Assembly: GCA_020854835.1 (NCBI GenBank) | Contig: JAHKLX010000113.1 | Coordinates: 1-35,054, forward strand | Direction: 5' to 3' | DNA: 35,054 bases | Source of the DNA: Microcaldota archaeon | GTDB lineage: Archaea; Micrarchaeota; Micrarchaeia; Anstonellales; JAGGVH01 | In this document: positions 7,069 through 16,792 of the stretch, in pieces | Numbering within the stretch: position 1 is the stretch's first letter | How the letters are laid out: each line of letters begins with the position of its first letter | Made by a program: the position numbers and the translations under genes | Notes under the pieces: model-generated | What the model was told of the DNA's origin: nothing | What the model saw: only the letters and a program-made list of their open reading frames with translations | Database searches by the model: none

Positions 7069-10000
7069 TCAGCAGCGGTGATATTTTTCCGTCAGGCTTT
7101 TTAGCCTTTCGGCAAGTTCTCCGGTAAGCAGGTCGCCGGAAAAACGCCACAGCCAGTTGCCTTCCGCGGTTCCCGGAGTATTCATGCGGGCTTCGGAGTC
7201 CAGGCCTAAAATATCCTGCAGGGGAATAACGACCATACAGGCATCACTGCGCATTGCGACTTCAATAAAGTGCCAGGAAATTTCCTCTTTCTCTGCCTGC
7301 GTTTTAGTATGCCAGTCTTTTTTATCCTTTCCGTACCATCCCAGGAGTGTGTCGTTGTCATGGGTTCCCGTATAAAGAACAGTATCCTTATCAAACAGGG
7401 GAAACTTAACCTTTTGGTCCAGCCTGGGCTTGATCATAAATTGCAGAACCTTCATCCCCGGAAAGCCCAATTTTTCTTTCATCTCTTCCACCTCCGGGGT
7501 AATAACGCCCAGATCCTCTGCAATTACGGGGAAATCGCCGAGAGCTTCCTGCAAACGGAAAAAGAATTTTTCTCCCGGTCCCTTGACCCAGTGACCTTTA
7601 ACGGCATCTTTTTCCCCTGCGAAAATTTCCCAATAAGATTCAAAACCCCGGAAATGGTCGATTCTGACCATATCCACCAGCTGGAACAGAACCCTGAAGC
7701 GCTCCTGCCACCAGCGATAATCGTCTTTTTCCATCTCTGACCAGCGGTAGTGAGGATTACCCCACAGCTGACCCGTCTTACTGAAATAATCCGGCGGTAC
7801 TCCTGCTACTTTTACCGGATCGCCATTTTCGTCCAGCTCAAAGAATGCAGGGTTACACCAGACATCGCTGCTATCATGGCTGACAAAAATGGGAAGATCG
7901 CCAATTATTTTAATACCCTTTTCATTGGCGCTCGCCTTTAACTCTCTCCACTGGCTGAAAAAAATAAACTGAAGGAATTTATGGTACTCAACTCTGTCGG
8001 CCAGTGTTTTTCTAACAGTATTTAATGCGCCCTCTTCTCTGGAGGCAAGAGCTTTTTCCCACTGGTTCCATGGTTTTCCTCCAGAGTATTCCTTTAGAGA
8101 CATAAAAAGAGCAAAGTCTTCCAGCCATCCCGCATTTTGTCCGCAGAAGTCTTCGTAAGCAGAACTTTTTGGCAGGGAAGTGAATTTTTGAAAAGCAGCT
8201 TCCAAACACTCGCCTTTAATTTTTTTAACTGCCTGAAAATCTACCCCGTTATCCGGGAAAGGGGGCCTGGTACTACTGTCCAAACCCGTCAGCAGTCCAT
8301 TGTCAGCCAGTTTTTCCAGGTCGATCAGCAAAGGATTGCCGGCAAAGGCGGAAAAACACTGATAAGGAGACTCCGCGGACCCGGGAGGGTTCAAGGGCAG
8401 CACCTGCCAGAACTTTTGTCCGCTTTGCGCTAAAAAATCAAGAAACTGATAGGCCCCTTTCCCCAGATCTCCGATGCCAAATCCGGATGGAAGAGAGGTC
8501 GGATGAAGAAGTATTCCGCTTGTTCTGGTATAATCCAAGTTGGCAGACCACCTGTCACTAAGAAGTATTCTGCATTCCAGAGGTTCCATGTTTAATTGCA
8601 AAACGCCGTTTTTTAAAGCTATTTCACGATAATCATCAAGAGGATCAACTACACTTTCCCGGCACAGGAAATCAAGGTTAAGGGAAACGGAAACATCTTT
8701 CTCTACGTCCCTGTTCAGCAGTACGATAGCGCTATTGTCCCTTGCTTCTTTTCCTGTGGCGCCGCGGCCGTTTTCCACGATCCTGGCAAAGCTAAAAAAA
8801 CTCCCGGAAGCGTGCAAAGGCTTCCAACAACCGCTGCGCAGGACATCATAATGCTTTCTCAGAGCGATAAGCATCCGGTACCATTGTAAAATACTTTTAT
8901 CTTCCCTGCCCCAGGGGTATGTTCCCCGGTTCAAAGGGTCTTCTCCGCCTTCCAGGCCAGCTTCATCGCCGTAGTAAATACAGGGAACTCCGGGGAAAGC
9001 CATCTGCCAGAGGGAGACCATTTTCAGCCGTTTCAAACGGAGCTCCTTTTTCTCCAGAGGAGAAACATCCCCGGGAAGCCCTTCTTCCAGAACCGTTAAG
9101 ATGCGTGCTACATCATGGCTTCCCACCAGGTTCATGTTGCTGTAAAAGTGCTGTAAGGGATAATTTTCATACAGGCTCATCAGGGCAAGACGGATTTGCC
9201 CGGCATCCTGCCGGTTCAGGACAAAATCAAGCATAATCCTGCGCAGGGGATAATTGGTAACTCCGTCCAGCTCTTCTCCCAGAAGGTAGTGCCTTCTCTT
9301 TCCATAGCTCATCTTATTGGAGGCATCCTCCCAAACCTCACCGATCAGAATGGAGTCGGGATCCTGCCTTTTCATCTCCAGGTGGAGCTTTCTCAAAAAC
9401 TCTCCGGGAAGCTCATCAGCCACATCCAGGCGCCATCCCTTGATGCCGGCGCGCATCCAGTGCTTCAAGACACTATTCTGCCCATAAATAATAAAATCCA
9501 TGTAAGATAAGTCAAGTTCATTTACATTGGGGAGGGTATCGATTCCCCACCAGCAGTCATAATTATGGGGGTGCTGTGAAAACCGGTACCAGCTGAAATA
9601 CGGAGAGTCCTGAGATTGGCAAGCGCCCTTCCCGGGATAAGTGCCTTCCTTGTTAAAATAAATGCTGTCACTTCCCGTGTGGCTGAAGACACCATCGAGA
9701 ATAATATTAATACCCATTTTTTTTGCTTCGGCGCAGAGCTCTGCAAAAAGGCCGTTATCGCCCAGCATGGAATCAATCTTGTGGTAATCGGCCGTATCGT
9801 ACTTATGATTGCTCGGTGATTCAAAAACAGGATTAAAGTACAAAAGGGAGACGCCCAAATTTTTAAGATAGACCAGCTTTTTTCTGATCCCTTCCAGGTT
9901 GCCTCCAAAAAAATCCCAGCGTATTACTCTGCCGGAAGAAAGATCGCGGATATAAACAGGAGTATTATCCCAGTGGGAATGAAGCAGACTGTTTTTTTTG

Positions 10001-10509
10001 GGATTTAATATTTTTCCGTCTTCAGAGCCATTAAAAAACCGATCCGGAAAGATCTGGTATATTACCGCTTCCTGTAACCAGCGAGGTATGGAAAGATCTT
10101 GTTTGTACACGGTAATCTGGTAAGACGGGGGAACATGGTCAAAAGCACTGCCGACACCGCCGGTATTTTGCGGAGAATTGCCGTAATACCGGGTGGAGCC
10201 ATTTCCCCGGATAATGAAATAGTACCACAGTAAACCCGGATGTGTTGGGGCCAGGATCTCCTTGCGAAAAAGTATCTCTCCTTCTTTTTTTTCCTCCGGG
10301 TCCATAGCCAATTCTTCCTGGCAAATTTCCCCGCTCAGTTCCTTTACAAGAAACAGAAAGACTCTTTTGTCCGGGTTACCCGCATTTGGGTCCGCCTGAT
10401 GGAATTTTACCTTGAATCTGAGCGTAATTTTTTCGCCGCATGGAACCGCACCAAAGGGAGTGCGGAAAAAAAGATCGTGGGAATCGTGTTTGAAGAGTTC
10501 TTCTTCCAA
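7069..10509 (-). CDS. GH13 amylase/neopullulanase-like enzyme fused to GH77 4-alpha-glucanotransferase
   Basis: A 1146-residue two-enzyme fusion. Residues 1-135 form an Ig-like starch-enzyme N-terminal domain. Residues 145-650 are a GH13 barrel with YQIFPDRF, the nucleophile Asp362 (GWRLDVADE), the acid/base Glu391 (IGEVWED) and Asp466 (GSHD). Residues 660-1146 are a complete MalQ-type GH77 domain with the nucleophile Asp951 (RIDHFRG), Glu998 (IAEDLG) and Asp1051 (THDND). All six catalytic residues are present, so both halves should be active. The first would hydrolyse alpha-glucan branches or maltodextrins, the second would disproportionate malto-oligosaccharides. It is the last gene of the glycogen operon and starts 30 bases after the glgP stop. 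The start is TTG with AAGGTGA six bases upstream. It probably replaces a separate debranching enzyme plus MalQ. Confidence 0.95.
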   Translation of the reverse strand: MEEELFKHDSHDLFFRTPFGAVPCGEKITLRFKVKFHQADPNAGNPDKRVFLFLVKELSGEICQEELAMDPEEKKEGEILFRKEILAPTHPGLLWYYFIIRGNGSTRYYGNSPQNTGGVGSAFDHVPPSYQITVYKQDLSIPRWLQEAVIYQIFPDRFFNGSEDGKILNPKKNSLLHSHWDNTPVYIRDLSSGRVIRWDFFGGNLEGIRKKLVYLKNLGVSLLYFNPVFESPSNHKYDTADYHKIDSMLGDNGLFAELCAEAKKMGINIILDGVFSHTGSDSIYFNKEGTYPGKGACQSQDSPYFSWYRFSQHPHNYDCWWGIDTLPNVNELDLSYMDFIIYGQNSVLKHWMRAGIKGWRLDVADELPGEFLRKLHLEMKRQDPDSILIGEVWEDASNKMSYGKRRHYLLGEELDGVTNYPLRRIMLDFVLNRQDAGQIRLALMSLYENYPLQHFYSNMNLVGSHDVARILTVLEEGLPGDVSPLEKKELRLKRLKMVSLWQMAFPGVPCIYYGDEAGLEGGEDPLNRGTYPWGREDKSILQWYRMLIALRKHYDVLRSGCWKPLHASGSFFSFARIVENGRGATGKEARDNSAIVLLNRDVEKDVSVSLNLDFLCRESVVDPLDDYREIALKNGVLQLNMEPLECRILLSDRWSANLDYTRTSGILLHPTSLPSGFGIGDLGKGAYQFLDFLAQSGQKFWQVLPLNPPGSAESPYQCFSAFAGNPLLIDLEKLADNGLLTGLDSSTRPPFPDNGVDFQAVKKIKGECLEAAFQKFTSLPKSSAYEDFCGQNAGWLEDFALFMSLKEYSGGKPWNQWEKALASREEGALNTVRKTLADRVEYHKFLQFIFFSQWRELKASANEKGIKIIGDLPIFVSHDSSDVWCNPAFFELDENGDPVKVAGVPPDYFSKTGQLWGNPHYRWSEMEKDDYRWWQERFRVLFQLVDMVRIDHFRGFESYWEIFAGEKDAVKGHWVKGPGEKFFFRLQEALGDFPVIAEDLGVITPEVEEMKEKLGFPGMKVLQFMIKPRLDQKVKFPLFDKDTVLYTGTHDNDTLLGWYGKDKKDWHTKTQAEKEEISWHFIEVAMRSDACMVVIPLQDILGLDSEARMNTPGTAEGNWLWRFSGDLLTGELAERLKSLTEKYHRC

Positions 10510-10539
10510 ATTGAGTCACCTTCTTTTCATAAGGAAAAG

Positions 10540-12969
10540 TTAGCGGATCACAGTGGGTTTTAATCCCCAGATCTGCGAAGCGTATTGAGAAATCGTGCGA
10601 TCACTGGAAAATTTGCCTGAATGAGCGGCATTTAAAATAGACATCTCCAGCCATTTATTCCGGTCCCTAAAAGTTTCCCCAACCCTCTCCTGGACATATA
10701 CATAGGAATGGAAATCTTTTAAAACAAAAAATTCATCGTTATACTGAATCAAAGATTCCAAAATCGTATTGAACTCTCCCTGCCCGGCCACATAAAATCC
10801 GCTTTGTATCTGCTCTGTAATCCTCTGGACCCTGGGATCGCTCTGCAGGATAGCCGCTGAATTGTAACCGCCGTAACTGTAATAACTCAGCACCTCACTG
10901 GGAGAGAGTCCGAAGATAAACATATTATCATAGCCCACTTCCTCCAGAATCTCGATATTCGCTCCATCAAGGGTCCCGATGGTTACCGCCCCATTCATCA
11001 TAAATTTCATATTACCCGTTCCGGAAGCTTCCTTGCTGGCTGTGGAAATCTGCTCGCTCAGATCCGCTGCCGGAATAATTCTTTCGGCCAGAGAAACGCG
11101 GTAATTGTCCAGGAATACTACTTTAATTCTGTCGTTAATCGCTTTGTCGGCATTAATAACAGCGGCAACCGTGTTGATAAGTTTAATTATTCTTTTGGCC
11201 AGATAATAACCCGGCGCCGCCTTTCCGCCAAAAATAAAAGTGCGGGGATAAATATCCAAATCCGGGGTATCTTTCAACCGGTTGTACAGATCTATAATAT
11301 GAAACAGGTTTAAAATCTGCCGTTTATAGGCATGAATCCTTTTAACATGAACATCAAAGATGGAATCTGTATTGACGGTAATATTACATTTTTCTTTGAT
11401 GTAAGAAGCCAGTTCAAGTTTATTCTGTTGTTTGATCTTGTAGAACTTCTCCTGGAAAGACGACTCTCCGGCATACGGCCTCAGCCCCACAAGCCTGGCG
11501 GGATGTCGAATCCAGGAAGGCCCGATCGTTTCACTGATAAGCTCTGCCAGCCGCGGATTGGCCTTGAGCAGCCAGCGCCGGTGAGTAATCCCGTTCGTTT
11601 TATTGTTAAATTTATGGGGATATAAATCATAAAAATTCTTCATTTCCCGCTTCTGCAAAATCTTGGTGTGAATGGCAGCCACTCCGTTTACACTGTGGCT
11701 TCCCACGATAGCAAGATGAGACATCTTTACCCTGCCGTCCGCAATAATGGCCATTTTCCTGATTCGCTCCCCATCTCCGGGATAAAGCTCCTCAAGCTGC
11801 CGGCAAAATCGCCTGTTTAATTCTTCAACGATCAGATAAATCCTCGGAAGCAGCGCCTGAAACAGGTCGACCGGCCATGTCTCCAGCGCTTCTACCATCG
11901 TTGTATGATTGGTATAGGAAACAGTCCTGCAGGTAATTTCAAACGCTTCATCCCAGCCCATTCCTTCTTCATCCATAAGGATGCGCATTAATTCCGGCAC
12001 GGCAAGAGCCGGGTGTGTATCATTGATATGGAAGGCATTTTTTCTATGAAAATCCGACAGGGGATAATTACGCCTTTTGTACCAGCGTATAATGCTTTGT
12101 ATACCTGCTGAAACAAGAAAATATTCCTGTTTCAAGCGAAGCATCCGGCCCTCGTAATTCGTATCATCGGGATAAAGGAACTGTGAAATTGATTCCACGG
12201 AATACTTGTATTCAAGAAATTTTTGCTGATTATCATAGCCAAGCGCTACAATATCATTATCCTGGAAAGCCCCTTCCGCGCTCCACAGCCGCAGGGTATT
12301 AACCGTTTTATTTCCGTAGCCGATAACAGGCAGATCATAAGGGACAGCTATAACGCTCTCGAAGTTTTCATGATGGACGACAAGCTTCCCGCCCTGCTCT
12401 TCCAGGCGGACATGGCCGCCGAAACGGACCTCTACAGCCCTGTCCGCCTTGCGAATTTCCCAAACATTTCCGTCCCTTAACCAGTACTCGGGAAGCTCTA
12501 CCTGATAGCCTTCTACTATTTTCTGTTCAAAAAGGCCGTATTTATAGCGTATCCCACAACCGTGCCCGGGAAGAGACAGGGATGAAAGGGAGTCCAGAAA
12601 ACAGGCGGCCAGGCGGCCCAGGCCGCCGTTGCCAAGCCCCGCATCCGGTTCCTGAATTTCCAGCTTTTTTATGCTGACTCCCAATTCCTTCAAACCTTGA
12701 TGGCAGATGGCGAAAAAGTTCAGGTTAATCAGGTTGTTTACCAGCAGCCTCCCCAGAAGAAATTCCATGGAAAAGTAATAGGCCTGCTTCTGGCCGTCTG
12801 TTTTATACCGGTTGTTCGTGGCAATCCAGTTTCGGGTAACGTACTCCCGGATCATGGTTCCCAGGGTCAGGTACTTATCCATATCCGTTGTCTCATCAAT
12901 ACTTTTTCCGTGCATTGTTTCCAGTTTATTAAGAAAAGCCGATTTAAAACTTTCTTTATCGTTAAACAT
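10540..12969 (-). CDS. glgP: Glycogen/starch phosphorylase
   Basis: An 809-residue GT35 phosphorylase that releases glucose-1-phosphate from alpha-1,4-glucan ends. Family landmarks run the whole length: GNGGLGRLAACFLDS (near 105-120), the FHINDTHPALAVPELMR block, and KTNGITHRRW. The pyridoxal-phosphate region is EASGTGNMKFMMNGAVTIGTLDGAN in two adjoining pieces, and its Lys (NMK) binds the cofactor. The length is normal for bacterial GlgP. It lies 14 bases after glgA and before the GH13-GH77 fusion, which would trim limit dextrins left by the phosphorylase. The ATG follows a GAGGGT site. No regulatory N-terminal extension of the animal type is seen. Confidence 0.97.
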   Translation of the reverse strand: MFNDKESFKSAFLNKLETMHGKSIDETTDMDKYLTLGTMIREYVTRNWIATNNRYKTDGQKQAYYFSMEFLLGRLLVNNLINLNFFAICHQGLKELGVSIKKLEIQEPDAGLGNGGLGRLAACFLDSLSSLSLPGHGCGIRYKYGLFEQKIVEGYQVELPEYWLRDGNVWEIRKADRAVEVRFGGHVRLEEQGGKLVVHHENFESVIAVPYDLPVIGYGNKTVNTLRLWSAEGAFQDNDIVALGYDNQQKFLEYKYSVESISQFLYPDDTNYEGRMLRLKQEYFLVSAGIQSIIRWYKRRNYPLSDFHRKNAFHINDTHPALAVPELMRILMDEEGMGWDEAFEITCRTVSYTNHTTMVEALETWPVDLFQALLPRIYLIVEELNRRFCRQLEELYPGDGERIRKMAIIADGRVKMSHLAIVGSHSVNGVAAIHTKILQKREMKNFYDLYPHKFNNKTNGITHRRWLLKANPRLAELISETIGPSWIRHPARLVGLRPYAGESSFQEKFYKIKQQNKLELASYIKEKCNITVNTDSIFDVHVKRIHAYKRQILNLFHIIDLYNRLKDTPDLDIYPRTFIFGGKAAPGYYLAKRIIKLINTVAAVINADKAINDRIKVVFLDNYRVSLAERIIPAADLSEQISTASKEASGTGNMKFMMNGAVTIGTLDGANIEILEEVGYDNMFIFGLSPSEVLSYYSYGGYNSAAILQSDPRVQRITEQIQSGFYVAGQGEFNTILESLIQYNDEFFVLKDFHSYVYVQERVGETFRDRNKWLEMSILNAAHSGKFSSDRTISQYASQIWGLKPTVIR

Positions 12970-12982
12970 TAACCCTCATTCC

Positions 12983-14413
12983 TCACCTTTCAAGTAAACG
13001 TCGGTATAAAACCTGATATTCCCGGGCGGAGTTTTTCCAGCTGGAGTCAAATTTTACAGCATTATTTACCAATCGAGACCAGACTTCTTTATTTTTGTAC
13101 AGCTCCAGAGCTTTTGTAATTACAGAAAACATATCATGGGCATTATATCTTCTGAAAGAAAAACCGGTTCCTGTTTTGCTGTTTTCATCAAAGGGAACAA
13201 TGGTATCTTTTAAGCCTCCCGTTTCTCTCACAATAGGGATACTGCCATAGCGCATGGCAATTAGTTGTGCCATGCCGCAGGGTTCATACCGCGAAGGAAG
13301 AAGAAACATATCCGAAGCGGCATAGATCCGCCTGGCCAAAGGTTCGTCAAACTGAAAAACAGCAGCCAGTTGTTCCGGATAATGCGAGGTCAATATTTCA
13401 AAAAAACGGCGATATTTTTCTTCTCCTGTACCCAGTATGACAATCTGCGCTCCCAGATCTAATATTTCCTCCAGGACATGTTGAATTAAATCAAGGCCTT
13501 TTTGCTCCACAAGCCGGTTAACAAAGGCCAGCATAGGGATCTTTTGCCCGGAAGAGAAGCCGAAAATTTGCTGCAGTTTAAGCTTGTTCGCCTGTTTTTT
13601 GAGCAGCGAACTTCTGTAGGGAAAGAAAATATGCGGATCATTCATGGGATCGTAAGAGGCATAGTCAATTCCGTTTACTATCCCTAGCAGACTTCCTTTT
13701 CTTTTCTTTAAAAGTCCGTCAAGCCTTGCTCCAAAATAGGGAGTTTGGATTTCTTCGGCATAGGTCTTGCTGACCGTATTCAGCAAATCCGCATAGACCA
13801 GTCCTCCTTTTAAATAGCTTCCCTGACCGTAAAATTCCAGCGCATCCATGCTAAAATATTCCGGACCCAGATCCAGCAATTCCTCCAGTAATTCTATGGG
13901 AAAATTGCCCTGGTAATTAATGTTGTGAATGGTAAAAAGCGTGCGGATATCCTTATAAAATGGGTTGTTCAGGTAATGGGCTTTTAAAAAAACGCTGATC
14001 AGCCCGGTATGCCAGTCATGGCAATGAAGAATACGGGGCTTAAAATCCAGGTAGGGAAGCGCTTCCAGAACAGCCCGGGAAAAGAACGCAAACCGTTCAG
14101 CATCATCACTGAAACCGTATATCCCGCTGCGGTAAAAATAATATTCGTTTTCCAGGAAGTAATAAGTTACTCCATTGTATTCAAGTTGTTCAATTCCGCA
14201 ATGCTGGAATCTCCAACCAAGAGAAACTGTAATTCTTTTTTTAAACGTAATCCTTTCCAGCAAAGCGGCAGGGATATCTTTGTACTTGGGGATGAAGACC
14301 CTTGCATCCACACCAAGTTTTATCAGTTCTGATGGAAGAGAACCCACCACGTCGGCCAGACCCCCTGTTTTAATAAAAGGGAAACATTCTGAGGCGACAA
14401 AAAGGACTTCCAT
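12983..14413 (-). CDS. glgA: Glycogen synthase (ADP-glucose)
   Basis: A 476-residue GT5 glycogen synthase, about the normal length of 477. The N-terminal KTGGLADV motif (Lys15 on) binds ADP-glucose, and the C-terminal Rossmann half has the PSRYEPCG.AQL.AMRYG...V..TGGL.DT block with its catalytic Glu. It transfers glucose from ADP-glucose to the growing alpha-1,4 chain in the cytoplasm. It lies between glgD and glgP with intergenic gaps of 14 and 13 bases, so co-transcription is likely. The ATG at 14413 has GGAG about 10 bases upstream. Confidence 0.97.
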   Translation of the reverse strand: MEVLFVASECFPFIKTGGLADVVGSLPSELIKLGVDARVFIPKYKDIPAALLERITFKKRITVSLGWRFQHCGIEQLEYNGVTYYFLENEYYFYRSGIYGFSDDAERFAFFSRAVLEALPYLDFKPRILHCHDWHTGLISVFLKAHYLNNPFYKDIRTLFTIHNINYQGNFPIELLEELLDLGPEYFSMDALEFYGQGSYLKGGLVYADLLNTVSKTYAEEIQTPYFGARLDGLLKKRKGSLLGIVNGIDYASYDPMNDPHIFFPYRSSLLKKQANKLKLQQIFGFSSGQKIPMLAFVNRLVEQKGLDLIQHVLEEILDLGAQIVILGTGEEKYRRFFEILTSHYPEQLAAVFQFDEPLARRIYAASDMFLLPSRYEPCGMAQLIAMRYGSIPIVRETGGLKDTIVPFDENSKTGTGFSFRRYNAHDMFSVITKALELYKNKEVWSRLVNNAVKFDSSWKNSAREYQVLYRRLLER

Positions 14414-14427
14414 CTGATATCAACTCC

Positions 14428-15552
14428 TTATAGTTTTTTTCTTTTGCCTATAACCACGGGACTATTCTCCCGGCCCAGTATCTCTTTTCCCCTGGAGATG
14501 GTTACATCTTTATCCAGTATAGCGTACTCCACTGCGGCATCCTCCTCAATTTCACCTTTCTGCATAATAATGCTATCTCCAACAAAGGCACCCTTTTTTA
14601 CTCTTACCCCTCGAAACAAGATGCTGTTTTCCACGGTCCCTTCCACCAGGCAGCCGTTGGCGAGAAGTGAATTTGTAACCCTGGAGCCGGCGGCATATTT
14701 AGTGGGCGGTTCATCTTTAACCTTTGTATAAACAGGTCCCGGTTGGAAAAAAAGGCTCTTCCGGATTGCCGGATTTAACAAATCCATGTTGGCCTGATAA
14801 TAGCCTTTTATAGAAGTAATAGCCGCAAAATAGCCCCTGACAGGGTAAGCATAAATTTTTAGCGTATCCTGATATTTTAAGATCACATCCCGGAAAAGAT
14901 CGTCCGCTCCGTTCATAATGGCGTTTTCAATCATCTCCACCAGAAACAGCTTTGACATAATAAAGATCCCCGCCAGCACCTTGTTCCCCTCTAAAGTCCC
15001 GGGTTCCTCTTCCAGTTGTAAAACCCGGCTGTCTTTATTCACTTTCACCCTGCGTTTCACCGGACCATCCGGCTCATATTCATATCCCTCTTCTTCCCGG
15101 TAAAAAACAGTGATATCCGCGCCGTTTTCCCGGTGAAAAGCGATAGCTTCCCTGAAGCCAACATTACAGACCAGGTTCCCCGGAGAAATAATGACATCCT
15201 TTTGCCTGCTGCGCTCAAAAAAATCCATCTGGCTGTAGAAGCTCCTGATATCACCCGGATAACCGTCCTGAGAAGAGTAAAATGCATTTGGTGGAAGAAT
15301 GCGCAATCCGTTCTCTTTGCGGTTTAGATCCCAGGATTTTCCTGTTCCCAGGTGGTCCATAAGAGAACGGCATTTAAAAAGCGTAAAAACAGCAACCTTT
15401 TGCATACCGGAATTAGCCATGCCGGAGAGAATAAAATCAATAAGGCGGTATCTCCCTCCGAAGGGTACGGAGGCAATGCAGCGGAAATCGGTAAGCTCTC
15501 TGAGCATATCGTCCTGAACTTTCACGTTAATGATGCCCAATACATCTTTCAT
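14428..15552 (-). CDS. glgD: Glucose-1-phosphate adenylyltransferase, GlgD (non-catalytic) subunit
   Basis: A 374-residue GlgD-type paralogue of GlgC. It begins MKDVLGIIN and keeps the PFGGRYRLIDF fold block and the C-terminal left-handed beta-helix repeats. It lacks the GGxGxRL nucleotide-binding loop of GlgC, which here reads IINVKVQDD. In Firmicutes GlgD partners GlgC in a heterotetramer and modulates or boosts its activity. The start at 15552 is preferred because GGGAGG lies 10 bases before it; the open frame extends 17 codons further with no site. It follows glgC by 51 bases. Confidence 0.94.
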   Translation of the reverse strand: MKDVLGIINVKVQDDMLRELTDFRCIASVPFGGRYRLIDFILSGMANSGMQKVAVFTLFKCRSLMDHLGTGKSWDLNRKENGLRILPPNAFYSSQDGYPGDIRSFYSQMDFFERSRQKDVIISPGNLVCNVGFREAIAFHRENGADITVFYREEEGYEYEPDGPVKRRVKVNKDSRVLQLEEEPGTLEGNKVLAGIFIMSKLFLVEMIENAIMNGADDLFRDVILKYQDTLKIYAYPVRGYFAAITSIKGYYQANMDLLNPAIRKSLFFQPGPVYTKVKDEPPTKYAAGSRVTNSLLANGCLVEGTVENSILFRGVRVKKGAFVGDSIIMQKGEIEEDAAVEYAILDKDVTISRGKEILGRENSPVVIGKRKKL

Positions 15553-15603
15553 GTAACCTTTCCCTCCCGTAGAAAATACTCTCGTTTGGGAATAAAACCT
15601 CAC

Positions 15604-16779
15604 TTACAGGGAGGTCGCCCTGATCACGGAATTTTGTGGGAGAACCATATTTTCCTTCACCAGAATAATTTCCGGGGGGTCTTTTTTTCCACTGTAAATA
15701 AGGCATTCATCCCCAATAACAGCATTTTCATCAATAATCGCCCTTTCTATCCTCGTGTTCCGCCCTATCCTGACATTGCTCATAATAACTGAATCTCTGA
15801 CCAGCGTTCCCTCGCCTATATATACACCGGTAAAAAGGACTGAATTGATAACCTCCCCGAAAATTTCACAGCCTTCATTGGCCAGAGAATTTTCCATTTT
15901 TGCTCCGCTAGCGACAAAATGCGGAGGTTGATTTTGATTGATTGTATATATTCTCCAATCCCGGTCAAAAAGATCCAGCCCGTTTTTACTGGAAAGCAGA
16001 TCCAGGTTGGCTTCCCAGAGGCTCTCAATAGTGCCTACATCTTTCCAGTAACCCTGAAATGGATAGGCAAAAAGGCGGCATCCCTCCTCAAGCATAAAAG
16101 GGATAACATCTTTCCCGAAATCATTACTGGACTCCGGGTTCTCATCGTCTGCCTGCAGGTAATGCTTCAATATGTCGGTATTGAAGATATAAATTCCCAT
16201 GGAGGCAAGGTTGCTCCGGGGATGAACCGGTTTCTCCCGAAACTCTGCAATTCTCCCGTCGGGGTCCGTTTGCATAATGCCAAACCGCCCAACCTCGTTC
16301 CACGGCACTTCAATTACGGCAATGGTCAAATCAGCTTGCTTTTCTTTATGAAATTTCAACATGAGGGAATAGTCCATTTTATAAATATGATCTCCGGAAA
16401 GAACCAGCACATAACGGGGATTATACTTATTGATAAAACTAAGGTTCTGATAAATGGCGTTGGCCGTGCCCCTGTACCAGTTTCCCTTCTCTTCGCCCCG
16501 TAAAAACGGAGGCAAAACCGAAACCCCGCCATATTTCCGGTCAAGATCCCAGGGAATGCCGATGCCAATATGAGCGTTCAAAATTAAAGGCTCGTATTGG
16601 GTCAGCACCCCAACCGTATCGATTCCGGAATTTGTACAATTACTGAGAGTAAAATCAATAATACGGTACTTTCCTCCAAAAGGCAGCGCCGGCTTTGCCA
16701 TCTCCGATGTTAAAAAGCCGAGTCTCCGCCCTTCACCACCTGCCAGGAGCATCGCGATTAGCTCTTTATCCGTTTTCAT
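15604..16779 (-). CDS. glgC: Glucose-1-phosphate adenylyltransferase, catalytic subunit
   Basis: A 391-residue ADP-glucose pyrophosphorylase that makes ADP-glucose from ATP and glucose-1-phosphate, the committed step of glycogen synthesis. It has the ATP-binding loop [25 protein letters not shown], the catalytic [10 protein letters not shown], and FREKP. A C-terminal beta-helix ends in NSVI. The start at 16779 is chosen because AAGGAGG (16788-16794) lies directly before it; this site overlaps the stop of glgB at 16793. The open frame could extend 34 codons upstream inside glgB, but that piece looks like shadow sequence. Its partner glgD follows. Confidence 0.96.
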   Translation of the reverse strand: MKTDKELIAMLLAGGEGRRLGFLTSEMAKPALPFGGKYRIIDFTLSNCTNSGIDTVGVLTQYEPLILNAHIGIGIPWDLDRKYGGVSVLPPFLRGEEKGNWYRGTANAIYQNLSFINKYNPRYVLVLSGDHIYKMDYSLMLKFHKEKQADLTIAVIEVPWNEVGRFGIMQTDPDGRIAEFREKPVHPRSNLASMGIYIFNTDILKHYLQADDENPESSNDFGKDVIPFMLEEGCRLFAYPFQGYWKDVGTIESLWEANLDLLSSKNGLDLFDRDWRIYTINQNQPPHFVASGAKMENSLANEGCEIFGEVINSVLFTGVYIGEGTLVRDSVIMSNVRIGRNTRIERAIIDENAVIGDECLIYSGKKDPPEIILVKENMVLPQNSVIRATSL

Positions 16780-16792
16780 TTTATTTTCCTCC

